A stretch of DNA of 30,562 nt. Source: an uncultured Lachnospiraceae bacterium (GTDB taxonomy: Bacteria > Bacillota > Clostridia > Lachnospirales > Lachnospiraceae). The notes below the pieces were generated by a model, which saw only the letters and a list, made by a program, of their open reading frames with translations, searched no databases and was not told the DNA's origin. Positions 8,744 through 15,827 of the stretch are shown in pieces (positions within the stretch are counted from its first letter, which is position 1; each line of letters opens with the position of its first letter). The stretch spans positions 1-30,562 of the forward strand of contig CAJTXP010000045.1 in NCBI GenBank assembly GCA_910583615.1. Direction: 5' to 3'. Position numbers and translations under genes: made by a program.

Positions 8744-8762
8744 AACTGTAATTATCACAGTT
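8744..8762. promoter_or_regulatory. Inverted repeat upstream of the cas promoter
   Basis: AACTGT-N7-ACAGTT is a perfect 6-bp dyad about 40 bp upstream of the putative cas -10. It may be an operator for a dimeric regulator. This is inferred from symmetry only. Confidence 0.3.
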
Positions 8763-8781
8763 CTTCCATGGTGATCGGCGC

Positions 8782-8807
8782 GGGAAACGCTTTAATCAGC
8801 GTTTCCC
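8782..8807. repeat. Perfect 10-bp hairpin upstream of cas3
   Basis: GGGAAACGCT-TTAATC-AGCGTTTCCC forms a perfect 10-bp stem with a 6-nt loop. No T-run follows on either strand, so it is not a standard intrinsic terminator. It marks the border between the cas operon and the decayed DNA to its right. Confidence 0.5.
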
Positions 8808-9590
8808 TGATGATTATGCCTGTCGCAGGAAGTCAGATTCTCATCGTACCGGTCGCAGGCGCTGCAGAACAAATCTTTTCCCCATCCGTCGGAAAACTGA
8901 AACTCCATAAATCTTCCGCGAAAACAGATGCCTTTATCGCATCCACATCCACCCCGTCCAGACTTCCCGGCACAATGGCCTCTTCGATCTCCCCAAATGG
9001 ATATCCGCAAGTCCTCCGGCAACAGCGTCTCCACCCTCTCCTTTTCCTCTCAGGTAAGGAAATAAGGGCTGAAAATGTTCCCTTTGCAAGAAACCTGTCC
9101 TCTCTAAAATGATCTCAATCACGGTTCCGTACCTCCATTTCTTGTATGCGGTACAGCATTCTGTCTTATGGTTATTAAATCTTTTTCTTTCCTGCCGGAC
9201 AATCTGTTTTTGGCAAGTTACTTTTCATGGGGCTGGTCTGCGTCCCGCTCCGTGAAAAGAAACCCATTATGAAGAAATTCACCTTCATTTCGCGCAAATT
9301 CCATAGTATAATTGTACGGACAGACAACGCCTGCCTGTCCACGCTGCCGGAAGGATATGAGCCCGCTTTCACAAATTTTCAGGCCATGTCTTTATCAGTA
9401 AAGAAAACCTGCACGCGGGCATATTTTGATGCAAAGACAGAAGCCGGACGGGAAAACGAATGGCCTGGATCGTGGAACGGCTCCATAAAAATCTGAAACC
9501 AATGCAGGAAATATTTTCCTGAAAGGGAAAACAACCGCAAGAATCATGAAAAAACAGGCGGAAGATTCTGTTATCCTTTCCTGGTAGTTT
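8808..9590. other. Decayed or non-coding stretch, no recognisable gene
   Basis: About 0.8 kb with several short overlapping open frames on both strands. Examples are 8792-9034 minus, 8934-9122 minus and 9227-9496 plus. None has a convincing ribosome-binding site and a family signature together. Minus-strand frames between 9122 and 8790 hand over to each other as in a gene with frameshifts: a Leu/Glu-rich start at 9122, then a stretch with FSACDRYDENL-like and FAEDLWSFSF-like segments in other frames. I could not assign a family. The most conservative reading is a gene remnant plus spacer DNA. Confidence 0.35.
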
Positions 9591-9637
9591 CATCGAAAAA
9601 CAGCAACGAACATCAAAAAAACAACAGGAGAGTACAC

Positions 9638-10486
9638 ATGAACTGTCATATGACCGACCCTATAGCAGAAGCAATCGCCTACATCGAGTCCCACCTGGAC
9701 CAGAACCTGAATCTGGAGCGGGTGGCCGATGCGGTTCATTATTCCAGATACCATCTGCACCGCATGTTCACCGCCGCGGCGGGCATGACCCTTCACGACT
9801 ATATCCGGCGCAGGAAGCTGACGGAAGCGGCAAGGCTGCTGGTCTTTTCCGATCTGCCCGTGATCCAGATCGCGCTGGTCGCCGGCTATGAAAGCCAGCA
9901 GGCTTTTACGGATATTTTCAAAGCCATGTACAAGCAAAGCCCTGCCGCCTACCGGAAGAAGCAGCGCTTCTATCCCCTGCAGTCTGCGTTTCCGCTGTGC
10001 AGGCCGCTTTCCTCCCCAGGAGGTCCTCTCTCTCCGGTCGCCTGCGCTTCCTTCCATGACATTCCGGCCTGGATGGAACTGGCCGCCTTGACGGTGGACG
10101 GCTTTCCCTGCTTTGAGGAAGCGGACCATCTGGAAAGGCTCAGGGAATCAATCCGCCGGCAGCAGGCGCTGATCCTCCGGGACGAAGGCCGCATCGTGGG
10201 AGCGCTTGCATTTTCCAGACGGACCGGAAATATCGATTTCTTAACCGTTCACCCCCGGTACCGTGAACGGAAGATCGAAGAGACGCTGCTTGGCCATCTC
10301 GCCCGAAACCTCCCGGCGGGCCGGCAGATCGGCATCACCACGTTCCGGAAAGGGGACCGGGCCGATACGGGACAGCGAAAAGCATACCAAAGGCTTGGCT
10401 TCCGGGAAGCAGAACTGCTGACCGAGTTCGGCTATCCCACCCAGCGGCTCCTCCTGCCGCCGGAAGCATGCGGGGTGATCTTATGA
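9638..10486 (+). CDS. AraC-family regulator fused to a GNAT acetyltransferase-like domain
   Basis: This is a 282-aa transcription factor. Residues about 8-108 form an AraC double helix-turn-helix (YIESHLDQNLNLERVADAVH; later IQIALVAGYESQQAFTDIFK and QSPAAYR). Residues about 135-275 resemble a GNAT fold: GRIVGALAFSRRTGNIDFLTVHPRYRERKIEETLL and AYQRLGFREAE. The DNA-binding part is at the N-terminus, the reverse of classical AraC, so the GNAT-like part is probably the ligand sensor. The start has an ACAGGAG Shine-Dalgarno. The stop overlaps the MATE start as ATGA, suggesting it controls that exporter. The gene is much richer in G+C than the cas operon, consistent with transfer. Confidence 0.85.
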   Translation: MNCHMTDPIAEAIAYIESHLDQNLNLERVADAVHYSRYHLHRMFTAAAGMTLHDYIRRRKLTEAARLLVFSDLPVIQIALVAGYESQQAFTDIFKAMYKQSPAAYRKKQRFYPLQSAFPLCRPLSSPGGPLSPVACASFHDIPAWMELAALTVDGFPCFEEADHLERLRESIRRQQALILRDEGRIVGALAFSRRTGNIDFLTVHPRYRERKIEETLLGHLARNLPAGRQIGITTFRKGDRADTGQRKAYQRLGFREAELLTEFGYPTQRLLLPPEACGVIL

Positions 10487-11811
10487 GTGAACATATATTC
10501 GATCAGAAATGGAACGCCGCATCTCTTCTGCGCTTTGCCTTTCCCACCATCGTCATGATGGTGTTTATGGGCCTTTATACCATCGTGGATACGATCTTTG
10601 TGGCCCGTTTTGTCAGCACCGACGCCCTCTCCGCTATCAACATCGTATGCCCTGTCATCAACCTCACCGTAGGTCTGGGGACCATGATCGCCGCCGGAGG
10701 AAGCGCAGTGGTATCCCGGAAAATGGGAGCCGGACTGGAGCAGGAGGCGAAGGAGGATTTCACCCTGCTCGTCCTGGCCGCCTCCGGCGTCGGCGCAGCA
10801 ATCCTGATCTGCGGAACCCTATGGCTGAATCCCATCCTCCTTGCCCTGGGCGCCAGCGAACGTCTGCTCCCCTACTGCCGGGATTATCTGGGCCTTTTGC
10901 TCCTCTTTCTTCCCGCCAATGTGATACAGACCGTCTACGCGAATCTGTTCGTGACCGCCGGAAAACCGGGGCTGGGATTCGGCCTGTCCGTGCTGGCGGG
11001 CCTCGCCAACATCCTTCTGGATTACGTCTTCATCGTCCCTGGCGGCATGGAGATCCGGGGCGCCGCCCTTGGGACCGGGCTTGGATATCTGATCCCGGCC
11101 GCCGCCGGAACGGTCTCTTTCTTCCGGAACCGAGGTGCTCTGTCCTTTGTAAAGCTCCGTTGGAGAGGGGCTCTGCTGACCGAAAGCTGCCTGAACGGTT
11201 CCTCCGAGATGGTCGGCCAGCTGGCAGCCGCCCTCACAACTTTTTTGTTCAACCTCACCATGATGGAGCGGCTGGGAGAGGACGGGGTGGCAGCGGTCAC
11301 GATCATGATCTACTCGCAGTTTTTGCTGAACACCCTGTTCATCGGCTTTTCCATGGGCGTCTCGCCGGTGATCGGATTCCACTACGGGAGCGGCAACCGA
11401 GAGCAGCAGCGGAAAATCCTTTCCATCTGCGTCCGCTTCCTCACAGCAGCTTCTCTGCTGATCTTTGCACTTTCCATCTCCGGCGGTTCCCTGGTCGTAC
11501 GTACGTTCACCCCAGATACCTCCCGGGTTTATGAGATCGCAGCAGCGGGCTTTCCGGTCTTCTCCGTAAGCTTTCTCTTCTGCGGCTTCAACATCTTCAT
11601 CTCCGCCCTGTTTACCGCCCTCTCCAACGGCAAGGTCTCCGCCGTCCTGTCCTTCCTCCGGACCTTCGGCCTGCTCTGCGGCGGTATCCTGCTGCTGCCG
11701 CGGCTCTTTGGGATCACCGGGGTATGGATGGCCGTACCGATGGCGGAAGGGATCATGTTCTTTGTATCCCTGGGGTGCCTGATTTATTACCGTGAGCGAT
11801 ATCATTACTGA
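10483..11811 (+). CDS. MATE-family multidrug/solute exporter
   Basis: This 442-aa polytopic membrane protein starts MSEHIFDQKWNAASLLRFAFP and has about twelve hydrophobic segments. MATE features include FPTIVMMVFMGLYTIVDTIFVARF in the first helix, the small-residue-rich second and third helices, and an internal repeat of the same layout (ALTTFLFNLTMMERLG..AVTIMIYSQFLLNTLFIGFSMGVSPVIGFHYG). The family exports cationic drugs or metabolites using Na+ or H+ gradients; the substrate is not predictable. ATG 10483 is preferred because it overlaps the regulator stop and has GGGGTGA upstream; an ATG at 10468 is the alternative. It converges with the anti-sigma gene, leaving only 3 bp between stops. 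Confidence 0.92.
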   Translation: MSEHIFDQKWNAASLLRFAFPTIVMMVFMGLYTIVDTIFVARFVSTDALSAINIVCPVINLTVGLGTMIAAGGSAVVSRKMGAGLEQEAKEDFTLLVLAASGVGAAILICGTLWLNPILLALGASERLLPYCRDYLGLLLLFLPANVIQTVYANLFVTAGKPGLGFGLSVLAGLANILLDYVFIVPGGMEIRGAALGTGLGYLIPAAAGTVSFFRNRGALSFVKLRWRGALLTESCLNGSSEMVGQLAAALTTFLFNLTMMERLGEDGVAAVTIMIYSQFLLNTLFIGFSMGVSPVIGFHYGSGNREQQRKILSICVRFLTAASLLIFALSISGGSLVVRTFTPDTSRVYEIAAAGFPVFSVSFLFCGFNIFISALFTALSNGKVSAVLSFLRTFGLLCGGILLLPRLFGITGVWMAVPMAEGIMFFVSLGCLIYYRERYHY

Positions 11812-11814
11812 ATT

Positions 11815-12981
11815 CTATTCCGCAAAAATCAGATCCTCGCCGTTGATCCGGATTCCGATGATGTTATCTACCTCCATCAATCTCTCAAAAGCTCCGTCTG
11901 CCGTCACTGTTCCGCCCTCTTCGCCAACTGCCCAGACAGAAACCGCATCTTCCGTCTCTGCAGAACCCTTTCTGGTCAGGATGCCGTCCGGTCGGATGAA
12001 ATCCCCTCCGACGCCTTCTGACTCTGTCGTCCCGACCAGATAGATCCCAAGCGGAGAAACCTGTACATTCTCCACAAATACACTTCTTTCTCCTTTTTGA
12101 AATTCCTTTCCAATCTTGTATGTCCTGGACATGTCTTTCAGCTCCATCGTCCATTCCAGAGTCCACGTTCCTTCGATCCTGGTAAGCCATTCCGTCTTCT
12201 CGCTGTCTGCATACACATATCCCAGATCGGTAAGCATCAGCTTTAATTCCTGCGGGCCCTCCGGTTTTCTCTGCTGTTCCAGCCCAATCCTCAGGATTAC
12301 ATAATACCGGTCTGGATCTTCTGCGCTTTTCTCTATGATCATGGGACCGCAGCCTGTCTCCTCTCCCCCAATCCACAGCTTTGCGTCCCGCCACATATGA
12401 AAGATATCCTCATGGCCGGGTTCATTGTTCCAGGACCAGGAGACTGGTCCGTTCCAGTAGGTATGGATTTCCCGGGCAGAAGCTTCCCCGTCCGGCTCCT
12501 CCTGATAGATGCCATCCGGCAGTTCAATCTCAAAACAGATGCATGCTGCCCGTCCGTCGCAGATTGCCTGCTCAGCCCGCACCGTTACACCATGTTCGGT
12601 TACCGATACCTCTTCTTCCGAAAAATCCATCAGCATGGAAGACAGTTGATCCGGCGGAATATCCGACGGAATATCCAGAGAAAATGCCAGCTCCTTTTTC
12701 AGCTGAAAATATCCTGCCGCACTAACTGTCAATGCAGTAAATAACGCAGCTGCAAGTATCAGAGCGCCTGTTTTCTTTCTTCCGGTCAAATGTTTCCTGC
12801 TCCTTTTCTGTCCCGCGCTTTCTTTTTGTATCTCATCTGACACTCTGGCAAGAATACGCTCCCTTTCGTCCTCTGAAAAGTAATCCTGCTCCGAATCCAG
12901 CCATGCTCCATCTTCTGACACGCTTTGGGCATGCAGTTCATCTTCCGTTATACAGCTGTACAGTTCTGTAATCCTCCTCAT
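11815..12981 (-). CDS. Membrane anti-sigma factor, DUF4179-like
   Basis: A 388-aa single-pass protein. The N-terminal cytoplasmic region (1-70, acidic, MRRITELYSCITEDEL) should bind the sigma factor. A transmembrane helix lies at about 71-92 (TGALILAAALFTALTVSAAG), and a large outer domain follows that resembles the DUF4179 type found in Clostridia anti-sigma proteins. ATG 12981 is supported by an ATGA overlap with the sigma gene stop and AAAGGGG 8 nt upstream; the open frame continues further only because it overlaps the sigma gene. It presumably holds its partner sigma inactive until an envelope signal arrives. Confidence 0.8.
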   Translation of the reverse strand: MRRITELYSCITEDELHAQSVSEDGAWLDSEQDYFSEDERERILARVSDEIQKESAGQKRSRKHLTGRKKTGALILAAALFTALTVSAAGYFQLKKELAFSLDIPSDIPPDQLSSMLMDFSEEEVSVTEHGVTVRAEQAICDGRAACICFEIELPDGIYQEEPDGEASAREIHTYWNGPVSWSWNNEPGHEDIFHMWRDAKLWIGGEETGCGPMIIEKSAEDPDRYYVILRIGLEQQRKPEGPQELKLMLTDLGYVYADSEKTEWLTRIEGTWTLEWTMELKDMSRTYKIGKEFQKGERSVFVENVQVSPLGIYLVGTTESEGVGGDFIRPDGILTRKGSAETEDAVSVWAVGEEGGTVTADGAFERLMEVDNIIGIRINGEDLIFAE

Positions 12982-13532
12982 CGTTCGATCCCCTTTCTTA
13001 TCAACGCTTTTCGCAGTTTCTCTTTCCCCCGGTACAGGCAGTTCTCCACTTTCTTGTTCGTCAGTCCCTGTCTTTTTGCAATTTCCTTTATTCGATAAAA
13101 ACCAAAATACCGAAGAATAAAAACGGAACGCTCCGGCTCTTCCAGTCCGGCGACCGTTTCGTGAAGAACCTGCTCCTTCTCCTTTTGCTCCAGCCTGTCG
13201 GACAGATCCCCTTCCATAAAAAGCAAATCCTCCTGCAGCGGAATCAGATCTTCTTTTTCCATCAGCTTTTTTCTTCTGGTCAACGCCGTCTTCCTTGCGA
13301 TCCCATAGCAATAACTTTTAAATGAGCTTCCCCGGTCCGCCTGAAACCGGTCCGCCGCCCTCCAGATAGCCACCAGAATATCTGCTGCCGCTTCCTCCAC
13401 ATCTTCCTGCGCACAATCCCGCAGAATATTGCGGCAGATGGTCTTTATGGCTCCTTCATAAAGTTCCAGCACAGTCCGAAGGCCGCATTCCGGATCTTTC
13501 TTCAGAAGCTTGATCAACTGTCTGTCCGTCAT
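12978..13532 (-). CDS. ECF-type RNA polymerase sigma factor
   Basis: This 184-aa sigma-70-family protein has region 2 at about residues 20-90 (DCAQEDVEEAAADILVAIWRAADRF) and region 4 at about 125-178 (LEEPERSVFILRYFGFYRIKEIAKRQGLTNKKVENCLYRG). No region 1 or 3 is present, as expected for ECF sigmas. AAAGGAG precedes the start. It is co-transcribed with and overlaps its anti-sigma partner, the usual autoregulated two-gene unit. The regulon and signal are not visible. TATAGT at about 50 bp upstream of the start is a possible -10. Confidence 0.9.
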   Translation of the reverse strand: MTDRQLIKLLKKDPECGLRTVLELYEGAIKTICRNILRDCAQEDVEEAAADILVAIWRAADRFQADRGSSFKSYCYGIARKTALTRRKKLMEKEDLIPLQEDLLFMEGDLSDRLEQKEKEQVLHETVAGLEEPERSVFILRYFGFYRIKEIAKRQGLTNKKVENCLYRGKEKLRKALIRKGIER

Positions 13533-13659
13533 GTTTCTTCTCCTTTTACTACTGATTTTGTAAGCCTGGCTTCACTATACTGTTCTGCAATCTGATCATT
13601 TTTCACTCAAAAAATATATATTCTTTTCCTTTTTCCCCATTTGAAGGCAGATTCTGTGC

Positions 13660-13686
13660 AAAAAGCATCAGCCATTTGGCTGATGC
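13660..13686 (-). terminator. Intrinsic terminator
   Basis: On the minus strand GCATCAGCC-AAAT-GGCTGATGC forms a perfect 9-bp stem directly followed by TTTTT (13664-13660). It ends the operon that starts with the nucleoside phosphorylase. Confidence 0.85.
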
Positions 13687-13800
13687 TCATGAATAGAACA
13701 CTGTCCATTTTCCAACTGTATTTTCCCTCTCATCAGCCAGTCTTTCATAATCATCTGTTACTTTACCCATATACATTCTCATTCTTATGTGCCATACCAT
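13687..13800 (-). CDS. Possible 37-aa small protein
   Basis: A short frame opens MVWHIRMRMYMGKVTDDYER and ends VGKWTVFYS; its stop codon abuts the terminator stem. It sits 20 bp after the acetyltransferase gene. AGGGGGG touches the ATG, which is too close for a normal ribosome-binding site. An in-frame ATG at 13812 exists but lacks one. It could be a true miniprotein, the tail of a lost gene, or chance. No family recognised. Confidence 0.28.
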   Translation of the reverse strand: MVWHIRMRMYMGKVTDDYERLADERENTVGKWTVFYS

Positions 13801-13820
13801 CCCCCCTGTCATCAGCAAAG

Positions 13821-14264
13821 TTATTTCAATTTCATATATAAAAGCGGATACGGATTGCCCTGCTCATCATGATCTGTTCGTTTATAAACATGGAAACCCA
13901 TATGCTCATAAAAACCCTTTGCAAGCGGGTTCTGTTCGTTGACAGCCAATTCGTTGACGGAATAATTTTCAATCCCATACTGAATCAGCTTTCTTCCCAG
14001 CCCCTTTCCCCGTTCTTCGGGCGCAATAAAGAGCATTTCCAGTTCTTGTTTCTCAATCCCCATAAACGCAGCCGGGCGGCCGTCTTTCTTTTGGGCAATG
14101 ATCAAATGCGCAATCCCATTCAATGCCTGCGGGATATACTTTTTGATCTCTTCCAATTCCTGCTCCGATAAAAACAGGTGCGTTGCCTTGACGGATGTTT
14201 CCCATACAACGATTAACTGTTCTTCCAGCTCCTGGGTTATCTTTGCAACTTCTAAAATCTTCAT
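13821..14264 (-). CDS. GNAT-family N-acetyltransferase (YjaB-like)
   Basis: This 147-aa protein opens MKILEVAKITQELEEQLIVV and has the acetyl-CoA binding motif A, IAPEERGKGLGRKLIQYGI, followed by LAVNEQNPLAKGFYEHMGFH, the usual GNAT motif B. The substrate is unknown. ATG 14264 is chosen because GGGAGG lies 5 nt upstream; the open frame upstream overlaps the preceding small gene. It belongs to the minus-strand operon with the nucleoside phosphorylase and the 31-aa membrane protein. Codon usage is more A+T-rich than in the MATE region. Confidence 0.88.
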   Translation of the reverse strand: MKILEVAKITQELEEQLIVVWETSVKATHLFLSEQELEEIKKYIPQALNGIAHLIIAQKKDGRPAAFMGIEKQELEMLFIAPEERGKGLGRKLIQYGIENYSVNELAVNEQNPLAKGFYEHMGFHVYKRTDHDEQGNPYPLLYMKLK

Positions 14265-14311
14265 TTGTTCCTCCCTGAATTCCAGCATGACTTTATCTGG
14301 CCCCCTCATCG

Positions 14312-14407
14312 TTATTTCTCTTTTTTGCTCATAAGAGAACAACTGACAGCTACAAATAAACCAGTTAAAATCCACGGAAATGCTGCTCCTAAAAAATCAC
14401 TAACCAT
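14312..14407 (-). CDS. 31-aa single-pass membrane miniprotein
   Basis: MVSDFLGAAFPWILTGLFVA is followed by VSCSLMSKKEK and a stop. It has one hydrophobic helix (about residues 5-26) and a lysine-rich C-terminal tail, so the N-terminus probably faces out. AAGGAGG lies 8 nt before the ATG, a textbook ribosome-binding site. It sits between the phosphorylase and the acetyltransferase genes, in the same direction. I do not recognise a named family. The combination of strong translation signal, helix and positive tail argues for a real gene, possibly a toxin-like or regulatory miniprotein. Confidence 0.65.
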   Translation of the reverse strand: MVSDFLGAAFPWILTGLFVAVSCSLMSKKEK

Positions 14408-14459
14408 ACTTCATTCCTCCTTCAAAATTTTCGATTTAAACTTATAACCACATAACCCG

Positions 14460-15227
14460 TTATAATTTCTTTACAATTTCGATTGCAGAGATAATTAAAT
14501 CATATCGGATATTCTTTTGCGCATTCCAATTTCGGGAATCCCACTCCTCACCGCTTACATCATCACCAGCATATAATAACTGGGCAAGCGGAATATTGTA
14601 ATACTGGGACACCGCAAAAAAGGCTGCCGCTTCCATTTCAACAGTGATACATCCCTCGTTTCGCCTTAATTCAACCATATCAGGAGTTTCTCTGTATATA
14701 GCATCGTTTGTCCATGTTTTCCCGGTTTTAAATGGAATCCCCATTTGTTCCAAACACGAAACAACAGTCTTAACCGTTTCTCTATGGCATTCCACTTCAC
14801 GGGATGGCTCTAAATAATGATAGGATGTCCCCTCATCTCTAACCGCAGAAACAGGGATAATGATTTCTCCCACTTTACTGTCCTTTGTCAACGCCCCTGC
14901 GCCCCCGCAGATTATAAATTTCTCACATCCCATAGCATGAAGTTCTTCAATCGCTACAGCCGCACCCGGCGCACCACAAAATGCCATTGTAATACAAAGC
15001 TTATCTGCGCCATATTCATATTCATAAATCGGTATATCAAGCACTTCTGAATTAAGACAGCCAATGACAGGAAGATTGTTTTCCGAAACAAACTGTTCCA
15101 GTTCCTTCCTGAAAAAAGTAACCACACATTTTTCAGGAAGGCTTCTAGCCAAAAAATTCGTTGCCTGAATAATCGGATTTTTACCAGTGTCAAATTCACA
15201 TATAGGATATTTATTCTTCAATACCAC
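14460..15227 (-). CDS. Nucleoside phosphorylase (PNP/UDP family)
   Basis: This enzyme of about 255 aa splits a nucleoside with phosphate into base and ribose-1-phosphate. Family signatures are CGAPGAAVAIEELHAMG, FIICGGAGALTKDSKVGEIIIP (phosphate/base binding loop), and TVEMEAAAFFAVSQYYNIP with the ribose-binding Met-Glu, followed by LLYAGDDVSGEEWD, which has the catalytic Asp region. It is closest in feel to uridine phosphorylase-like members, but base preference cannot be read. GGAGG at 15240-15236 lies 8 nt before GTG 15227, so that start is preferred; ATG 15242 lacks a ribosome-binding site. It is the first gene of its operon. Confidence 0.88.
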   Translation of the reverse strand: MVLKNKYPICEFDTGKNPIIQATNFLARSLPEKCVVTFFRKELEQFVSENNLPVIGCLNSEVLDIPIYEYEYGADKLCITMAFCGAPGAAVAIEELHAMGCEKFIICGGAGALTKDSKVGEIIIPVSAVRDEGTSYHYLEPSREVECHRETVKTVVSCLEQMGIPFKTGKTWTNDAIYRETPDMVELRRNEGCITVEMEAAAFFAVSQYYNIPLAQLLYAGDDVSGEEWDSRNWNAQKNIRYDLIISAIEIVKKL

Positions 15228-15262
15228 GTCTTTTACCTCCATTTCGACTTGTCAATGGCTCC

Positions 15263-15268
15263 ATTATA
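15263..15268 (-). promoter_or_regulatory. -10 element of the phosphorylase operon
   Basis: A consensus TATAAT (15268-15263) on the minus strand lies 20 bp before the ATG at 15242 and 35 bp before GTG 15227. The -35 (TTCCCT at 17-bp spacing) is weak. The TTGACA downstream of it is at the wrong side to serve. Confidence 0.5.
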
Positions 15269-15313
15269 TCGCAAACACTTTCCAGAGGGAACAGACTTTA
15301 CAAAAAATCCATT

Positions 15314-15535
15314 TCAATGTAATGGACACAATTCCCCTGAATCTACTCTTGTTCCGTCTTTTGTGATGATACGCTGCCCCTGCTGGCATTTCACGGTGAT
15401 TTTGTCCCCTGCAAAGAATCCGGCCTGTCCATTCAGGCTTCTCCCTGTCTTTCGGCCCGCAGAACGGACTGTCAACTGAAAGCCAGGACGAAAATACAGG
15501 CCGGGAACTGCCAAATCCGTTCCCAGCCTTTTTCT
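15314..15535 (-). pseudogene. SymE-like toxin fragment
   Basis: The minus frame contains LTVRSAGRKTGRSLNG directly followed by QAGFFAGDKITVKCQQGQ and RIITKDG. This matches the SymE toxin pattern (...RLSGKWLEEAGFxxGDKVTVxxxxGxLVIT), but the segment with the conserved Pro-x-Leu-Arg-Leu and Trp-Leu is shortened or missing. The sequence in front (AVPGLYFRPGFQ) looks out of place. No good start codon or ribosome-binding site exists: a TAA lies in frame just upstream of TTG 15514. SymE proteins are SOS-linked type I toxins with an AbrB-like fold. This copy looks inactivated by deletion or rearrangement. Confidence 0.5.
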
Positions 15536-15548
15536 GAATTACAAACTT

Positions 15549-15654
15549 TTATTTCTTTCTCACCGGAAAGCAGACTTCCGTGACCAGTTCTTCCGGATCA
15601 TCCGTCTCACCGGGGCTTACATGGTAGATACAGAAAGTCACCGATTCTTAACAT
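15549..15654 (-). pseudogene. MerR-family regulator remnant with internal deletion
   Basis: After GAGG, an ATG at 15654 encodes MLRIGDF, the classic opening of MerR regulators. The frame is then lost. In another frame the DNA reads FCIYHVSPGETDDPEELVTE and VCFPVRKK, then TAA (15549-15551), which is the expected end of a GyrI-like effector-binding domain as in BmrR/BltR-type MerR proteins. So the first about 7 and last about 30 codons of one gene seem joined, with the helix-turn-helix and most of the sensor deleted. The promoter in front is intact. It is not functional as a regulator. Confidence 0.6.
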
Positions 15655-15696
15655 TTGTTCTACCTCACATATATGTGTATTTCTGAGCTCAATCCT

Positions 15697-15727
15697 ACTC
15701 TACAGTATACCACAGTGTGAGAGTCAA
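15697..15727 (-). promoter_or_regulatory. MerR-type promoter/operator
   Basis: On the minus strand TTGACT (15727-15722) and TAGAGT (15702-15697) are separated by 19 bp, the long spacer typical of MerR-controlled promoters. The symmetric arms ACTCT...AGAGT span 15697-15724. It lies just before the MerR remnant, as expected for autoregulation. Confidence 0.55.
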
Positions 15728-15770
15728 CCCCGCAGTCGGGAAAATTTTCGTGTCTTCCAATCATCTGAAC

Positions 15771-15804
15771 ATGACTTTATAGTGTCATATTTGTGTGCTA
15801 TACT
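15771..15804 (+). promoter_or_regulatory. Promoter and operator of the WYL regulator
   Basis: TATACT (15799-15804) is a good -10, and TTTATA (15776-15781) sits 17 bp upstream as a weak -35. The dyad ATGAC-N8-GTCAT (15771-15788) overlaps the -35. That position suits autorepression by the adjacent WYL regulator. Confidence 0.5.
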
Positions 15805-15827
15805 ATTGATAGAATGGTGGTGAGGGT

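Noticed and set aside
10509..11534. Long second plus frame within the MATE gene
   Set aside because: It is Arg/Pro/His-rich, without family features, and lies fully inside the MATE gene in another phase.
10819..11805. Long minus-strand frame opposite the MATE gene
   Set aside because: It is a Gly/Glu/Lys-rich shadow of a G+C-rich coding region; the plus frame has clear MATE features.
13641..13841. Plus-strand frame of 66 codons
   Set aside because: It runs through an intrinsic terminator and has no ribosome-binding site.
15248..15257. TTGACA-like word just before the phosphorylase gene
   Set aside because: It lies downstream of the TATAAT and next to the start codon, so it cannot act as its -35.
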